This document shows positions 4,495 through 7,787 of a stretch of DNA of 7,787 nt, piece by piece. The notes under the pieces were generated by a model, which had not been told where the DNA came from, ran no database searches, and worked only from the letters and a program-made list of their open reading frames with translations. The position numbers and the translations under genes were made by a program. Source of the stretch: Candidatus Roizmanbacteria bacterium CG09_land_8_20_14_0_10_41_9 (GTDB taxonomy: Bacteria > Patescibacteriota > Microgenomatia > UBA1406 > GWC2-37-13); NCBI GenBank assembly GCA_002774185.1, contig PEZG01000039.1, positions 230 through 8,016 on the forward strand, given 5' to 3'. Numbering within the stretch: position 1 is the stretch's first letter; each line of letters begins with the position of its first letter.

Positions 4495-7400
4495 ATGACG
4501 CGTTTATTTACACCAGATACAGTAGAAGCCTACTTTAAGAAACTTAAAGAGAGCGATGTATCAATCCGCGTCATAAAAGAAAAAGTCCGTGCGATCCGTA
4601 CATTTCTCGATTGGGCTCACAATAAGCAGATATTGAAAAGTGAAGAATATAAGCAATTGCATGAAACAATTGCCAAATGTGAGCTTATATTTAAAAAGGA
4701 TGCTCAGCAGTCTTTTTTTTCCATACGTGAAAAGTTTAGTATACATTTTCCTAAAGCCCTATCATTCTTAAAACCCAAAACAAAGTTTAACGTATCCGCA
4801 TTTTTTAACGACTTCAATACTCAACAATATATCACATTCTCCATTCTCCTGATCTTTATGGCTATTTTAGGAGCGGGTTTTTATAACCGCTTTTTCACTA
4901 AACAAGAACGTTCGTTTGCCTACCCAACAACCCTTACAAAGGGTGGAAGGACCATCACCTTCCAAGGTCGGCTCACAGATACAACCGGAACTCCCATTAA
5001 TACCGCAACAAATGTCATGTTTAGATTCTGGGATATTGGGAGGACAGGACCGAGCGATCCGACCGGGACCGAAGGCAGCTGTGCCGGAGGAGGAGATAAC
5101 TGTCTTTATAAAACAACGGTTTGTAGCGTGACTCCTGATATTGATGGAATTTTTAACGTAGAAATCGGATCGGTTGGGTGCGGAGCTTCCGGATCTGATC
5201 CTTCTATTTATCCTGAGGTTTTTACTGAAAATGCGGATGTGTTTTTAGGCGTTTCCGTAGGAACGACAGATCCGACAAGCGAGATGACTCCGAGACAACA
5301 GATTGCGAACGTAGGATATGCAATAAATGCAGAAACTCTTCAGGGCTTCCCTGCAGGAACTGGCACGTCCGCAATTCCCTATATTGATAGCACGGGAACT
5401 CTGCTAATTGGCGCTGCATCACCCACGGTTAGATCAAGTTTTGGGACATTTACGATTGAAGGGCAAACATTAGAAATAATAACTCCATCCGGTTCCAGCG
5501 GGAATATCTCCCTTATGCCGGATTCCGGAGGAAACGTCGGGATCGGAACTACTACTCCACTCTATCCGTTGGATGTCGGAACGACCAACGCTTCGGGAAT
5601 CGCAGCGCGGTTTACCGGACGGGTTATTGGAGTAGGAGCGTCCAATAACGATGAATTTGTAACGTTGTCACAGGTACAGGGTTCTGCTTCCTATTGGACA
5701 GACGGCGGAGCTTATTTATATCCGAGTGTTGCATATGCTACGGACGTGATGGTACCATCCGGGAACCTGGGAGTCGGGACTACTGGACCATTTGGAGCAG
5801 GGACAAAAATGTCAGTAATCGGAGGAAACGTCGGGATCGGAACCACTTCTCCCCTGTATGCTCTGGATATCTCCGGATCCATACGTGTTGGGACAACAAC
5901 GGTGCTTGGAGGAAATGCATATTCATGGCCGTCTTCCATTTCTGCAGGAAATTATTTGAAGACCGATGCAAGCGGACAGCTTTCCTGGGCAGCAGCAGGC
6001 GGATTAACCGTAGCTTTTACTGATATCACGTCCGGCACAAATACCTCAGCTATCATGACTGTGGGAAATGGTGGAGTATTAAATTACACAGGAACGGGTA
6101 TCATTAATGCTTCCCAACTTCAAGGAGCAACGTGGGGAGCACCACTCGCGATTGGGTCAACCACTGCATCAACCGGCGTATTCACAACCTTGTATGCAAA
6201 TGTTGGGGCAACCACTCCTGTAATAACTCTCACGACCGGTGCAGGAGCGGATAGAATTTTACGCTCTGATGCATCAGGGAATGCATCCTGGATTGTACAG
6301 TCTTTGATCACTGCCGGATCAGTTCCCTTTGCCGGAGTGACTGCGGGAACCAATGTCACAACATTGACAATGGGTACTGGAGGAAACTTAAATTATGTAG
6401 GTACCGGTGTCATCAATGCGTCACAGTTACAAGGTGCCACTTGGGGAGCACCCTTAGCCATTGGGAGTACCACGGCTTCCACGGGTGCGTTCACCGTATT
6501 GGGTGCCAGTGGAACCGCAACCTTCAGCAGCACCACAATCATGAATGGGACCATAGATACCCCATTAGCCACTGGTATGGTAAAGAGTGATACTAATGGA
6601 ATCCTCTCCATATTAGCTGGGACGAATAATTACCTTCCGAAGTGGAGCTCCTCTCTCCTTACGGTTTCCTCCCTTCTCTATGATGATGGAACCGTTGTAG
6701 GAATCGGTTCCATAGGACCTTACTTGGCAGGAAGCAAGTTCGTTGTCATGGGTGGGAATGTGGGGATCGGTACTACGAGCGCTAGTGCAAAATTACATAT
6801 TTACGGAGCTGTCACCACGGCTGGTACTATTGGCGATGGAACAAACGCTCCTGATTTACACATAGATGGCTCTTATAGTAGTAGTGGTCATATCGTTTCC
6901 ATAAATAATAAGAATGGGAACAGAATTTTAACCATACAAGGCTCTGGCAATATTGGTATTGGTACCACAAAAGCCGATGCTTTGCTTCAGGTGGGAACCT
7001 CTCCTTTCCCTGGACTAGCAGTTACGTCCGGCGGTAGAGTCGGCATCGGAATGACTAATCCTGGAGCTCCATTGAATGTACAGGGCTCCGATTATCCCCT
7101 AGCCCTTTTTGAAAGAACAGGCACCGGTGATCTAAGCGGAGTTCGAGCCGTCAATAGACTTTTAGCTTCGACAACCGGCGATGCCCTTGATGGATTTGGT
7201 CCGACTTTCTGGTTTGGTATCAAAGACGCAACAGAGTCATCTGGCGATCTTGGTTTTTTTGGAATGCAAAGAGATGGTGGAGATGATTCAGGAAAATTCA
7301 CCTTTGCCACTTATTTAAGCGGTACAGCATACACTAGGATGGTAATTTTATCCGATGGTAGTACCGGTATTGGAACCGCAAGCCCTGATAACAAATTGGA

Positions 7401-7787
7401 TGTGAGTGGAAATATGGCAATCGGCTCCTATGCGGGTCTCTCAACTGCTCCATCCAATGGATTAATTATCAGTGGAAGCGTAGGAATCGGCACAAGTCTT
7501 CCAGCATATGCCTTAGATCTCGCAGGAGCGATACGGGTGGGAACTACCACCGTATTTGGGGGAAACGCGTATACGTGGCCGGGAGCGATTGTTGCGGACT
7601 CATTTTTAAAAACATCCTCAACGGGTCAACTTAGTTGGGATACATCTGTGAGCTCTCCTCCTTTTTCAAACATCACGTCAGGAACAAATACCACCGCAGT
7701 GATGACAGTAGGTTCCGGAGCATTACTGACATATACGGGTACCGGTGTCATCAATGCCTCACAATTACAGGGTGCTACCTGGGGAGC
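4495..7787 (+). CDS. Giant membrane-anchored adhesin: SAM-like N-domain, one TM segment, GIGTT repeats (3' end outside window)
   Basis: The frame is open for 1097 codons to the window end with no stop. Residues 1-50 resemble a tyrosine-recombinase core-binding domain (TPDTVEAYFKKLKESDVS, KVRAIRTFLDWAHNKQIL). Residues 51-110 are basic and helical. Residues 112-130 are the single membrane segment (YITFSILLIFMAILGAGFY). From 151 comes an extracellular head: GRTITFQGRLTD, TNVMFRFWDIG, four cysteines, and at 263 EMTPRQQIANVGYAINAETL, a signature common to CPR tail-fibre-like surface proteins. From residue 345 onward it is made of phage-tail-fibre-like repeats (GNVGIGTTSP...LDV and INASQLQGATWG). 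The expected topology is N-terminus inside, repeats outside, giving a long stalk for attachment to a host cell or surface. No endosialidase-chaperone domain is seen; it could lie past the window. The start ATG is the first in frame after two stops. Confidence 0.85.
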   Translation, partial: MTRLFTPDTVEAYFKKLKESDVSIRVIKEKVRAIRTFLDWAHNKQILKSEEYKQLHETIAKCELIFKKDAQQSFFSIREKFSIHFPKALSFLKPKTKFNVSAFFNDFNTQQYITFSILLIFMAILGAGFYNRFFTKQERSFAYPTTLTKGGRTITFQGRLTDTTGTPINTATNVMFRFWDIGRTGPSDPTGTEGSCAGGGDNCLYKTTVCSVTPDIDGIFNVEIGSVGCGASGSDPSIYPEVFTENADVFLGVSVGTTDPTSEMTPRQQIANVGYAINAETLQGFPAGTGTSAIPYIDSTGTLLIGAASPTVRSSFGTFTIEGQTLEIITPSGSSGNISLMPDSGGNVGIGTTTPLYPLDVGTTNASGIAARFTGRVIGVGASNNDEFVTLSQVQGSASYWTDGGAYLYPSVAYATDVMVPSGNLGVGTTGPFGAGTKMSVIGGNVGIGTTSPLYALDISGSIRVGTTTVLGGNAYSWPSSISAGNYLKTDASGQLSWAAAGGLTVAFTDITSGTNTSAIMTVGNGGVLNYTGTGIINASQLQGATWGAPLAIGSTTASTGVFTTLYANVGATTPVITLTTGAGADRILRSDASGNASWIVQSLITAGSVPFAGVTAGTNVTTLTMGTGGNLNYVGTGVINASQLQGATWGAPLAIGSTTASTGAFTVLGASGTATFSSTTIMNGTIDTPLATGMVKSDTNGILSILAGTNNYLPKWSSSLLTVSSLLYDDGTVVGIGSIGPYLAGSKFVVMGGNVGIGTTSASAKLHIYGAVTTAGTIGDGTNAPDLHIDGSYSSSGHIVSINNKNGNRILTIQGSGNIGIGTTKADALLQVGTSPFPGLAVTSGGRVGIGMTNPGAPLNVQGSDYPLALFERTGTGDLSGVRAVNRLLASTTGDALDGFGPTFWFGIKDATESSGDLGFFGMQRDGGDDSGKFTFATYLSGTAYTRMVILSDGSTGIGTASPDNKLDVSGNMAIGSYAGLSTAPSNGLIISGSVGIGTSLPAYALDLAGAIRVGTTTVFGGNAYTWPGAIVADSFLKTSSTGQLSWDTSVSSPPFSNITSGTNTTAVMTVGSGALLTYTGTGVINASQLQGATWG
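5821..5933 (+). repeat. GIGTT-IRVGTTTV composite unit, copy 1
   Basis: This encodes GNVGIGTTSPLYALDISG, then IRVGTTTVLGGNAYSWP. The same unit recurs at 7471-7583 with nearly the same peptide but mostly different codons. After both copies comes a variable LKTDASGQLSW / LKTSSTGQLSW strand and then the INASQLQG module. Confidence 0.85.
6016..6192 (+). repeat. INASQLQGATWG module, copy 1
   Basis: This encodes FTDITSGTNTSAIMTVGNGG, then INASQLQGATWGAPLAIGST and TASTGVFTTL. It is the first of three copies of a roughly 58-residue module that alternates with the GIGTT units. Copies 1 and 2 have 24 identical residues from NASQ to STG while 16 of those codons differ synonymously. Confidence 0.85.
6328..6501 (+). 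repeat. INASQLQGATWG module, copy 2
   Basis: This encodes FAGVTAGTNVTTLTMGTGG, then VINASQLQGATWGAPLAIGS and TTASTGAFTVL. It is the direct repeat of the module at 6016-6192, about 310 bases downstream. It shares a 20-base identical stretch (6400-6419) with copy 3 at 7738-7757. Confidence 0.85.
7471..7583 (+). repeat. GIGTT-IRVGTTTV composite unit, copy 2
   Basis: This encodes SGSVGIGTSLPAYALDLAG, then IRVGTTTVFGGNAYTWP. Compared with the copy at 5821-5933, in the aligned IRVGTTTV and GGNAY.WP residues ten codons differ only synonymously and no conserved residue changes, pointing to old duplication under selection for the peptide. Confidence 0.85.
7663..7787 (+). repeat. INASQLQGATWG module, copy 3 (cut by window end)
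   Basis: This encodes FSNITSGTNTTAVMTVGSGA, then LLTYTGTGVINASQLQGATW, where the window stops. Its order after the IRVGTTTV unit at 7471-7583 repeats the order seen at 5821-6192, so a composite unit of about 340 bases recurs about 1650 bases apart. Confidence 0.85.

Larger units (their letters stand above)
5527..7509 (+). repeat. Nine GIGTT-type motifs in the adhesin stalk
   Basis: The motifs begin at about 5527 (GGNVGIGTTTP), 5761 (GNLGVGTTGP), 5821 (GGNVGIGTTSP), 6697 (VGIGSIGP), 6751 (GGNVGIGTTSA), 6943 (SGNIGIGTTKA), 7030 (GGRVGIGMTNP), 7357 (GSTGIGTASP) and 7471 (SGSVGIGTSLP). Most are followed about five to ten residues later by an LDV/LDI/LHI-type strand and Gly, the typical phage tail-fibre beta-helix unit. 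Spacing is irregular (about 60 to 870 bases), so it is a mosaic and not a strict tandem array. Confidence 0.85.

Noticed and set aside
5694..6023. Plus-strand 109-codon frame overlapping the adhesin
   Set aside because: Its composition (Arg, Cys and Trp rich, no domain) is typical of a shifted reading of Gly/Thr-rich repeat DNA.
6120..6611. Two minus-strand open frames inside the adhesin (6120-6359 and 6393-6611)
   Set aside because: They are antisense to the repeat modules, resemble each other only because the repeats do, and lack starts with promoters or ribosome sites; the plus frame is open for over 1000 codons.
4495..7787. Shufflon or invertible adhesin cassette driven by the neighbouring recombinase-like gene
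   Set aside because: All adhesin repeats seen are direct, no inverted recombination sites were found, and the recombinase-like protein lacks a catalytic domain.
1..7787. Alternative genetic code with UGA as Gly (as in Gracilibacteria)
   Set aside because: No in-frame UGA occurs within any of the genes, including the frame of more than 1000 codons, and genes end properly at UAA or UGA.

Overview
The window looks like a stretch of bacterial chromosome from a Candidate Phyla Radiation (Patescibacteria) organism, most likely a Microgenomates-type lineage. This is inferred from protein style, not from a marker gene. Nearly every product is a secreted or membrane-anchored protein of a kind common in those genomes: an adhesin with GNVGIGTT repeats, a DUF916-like Ig protein, small one-domain Ig proteins, and stand-alone core-binding (SAM-like) domains of tyrosine recombinases. 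UGA is not read as an amino acid in any gene here, so the standard bacterial code (table 11) fits. No rRNA, tRNA, CRISPR array or insertion sequence was seen.

Left part (1-2764, plus strand). The tail of a secreted surface protein (1-357) is followed one base later by a DUF916/WxL-interacting-like protein with a signal peptide, an Ig-like ectodomain, one C-terminal membrane segment and a charged coiled-coil tail (359-1336). The pair resembles the WxL plus DUF916 surface cassettes of Gram-positive bacteria. Next comes an unusual intergenic region: an 8-nt tandem repeat, then a 151-bp imperfect inverted repeat made of AAAT-type heptamers, centred on a GC-rich terminator hairpin. After it lies a membrane protein with a carboxypeptidase-regulatory-like ectodomain (1573-2580). 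Its 3' end runs into a second palindromic element (2567-2764) built from 8-nt GTTAAC-type repeats around a multi-stem hairpin.

Middle (2776-3791). A small membrane-anchored Ig-domain protein is read from the minus strand (2776-3189) and converges on the second palindrome. A gap of about 600 bases between divergent starts is AT-rich and has no convincing gene, only small hairpins and two good sigma70-type promoters. Both promoters sit so close to the likely start codons that the mRNAs should be leaderless.

Right part (3792-7787, plus strand). First is a gene for a catalytic-domain-less tyrosine-recombinase core-binding protein (3792-4313). A short overlapping ORF of unknown status follows (4297-4482). 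Last is a very long open frame (4495 to beyond the window end, at least 1097 codons). Its product starts with another SAM-like domain, crosses the membrane once, and then exposes a head domain and a long series of GIGTT-type tail-fibre/adhesin repeats. The physical link between a recombinase-derived DNA-binding fold and a surface adhesin, in two neighbouring genes, is the most striking thing here. The adhesin repeats keep their peptide sequence while their codons have been almost fully shuffled.
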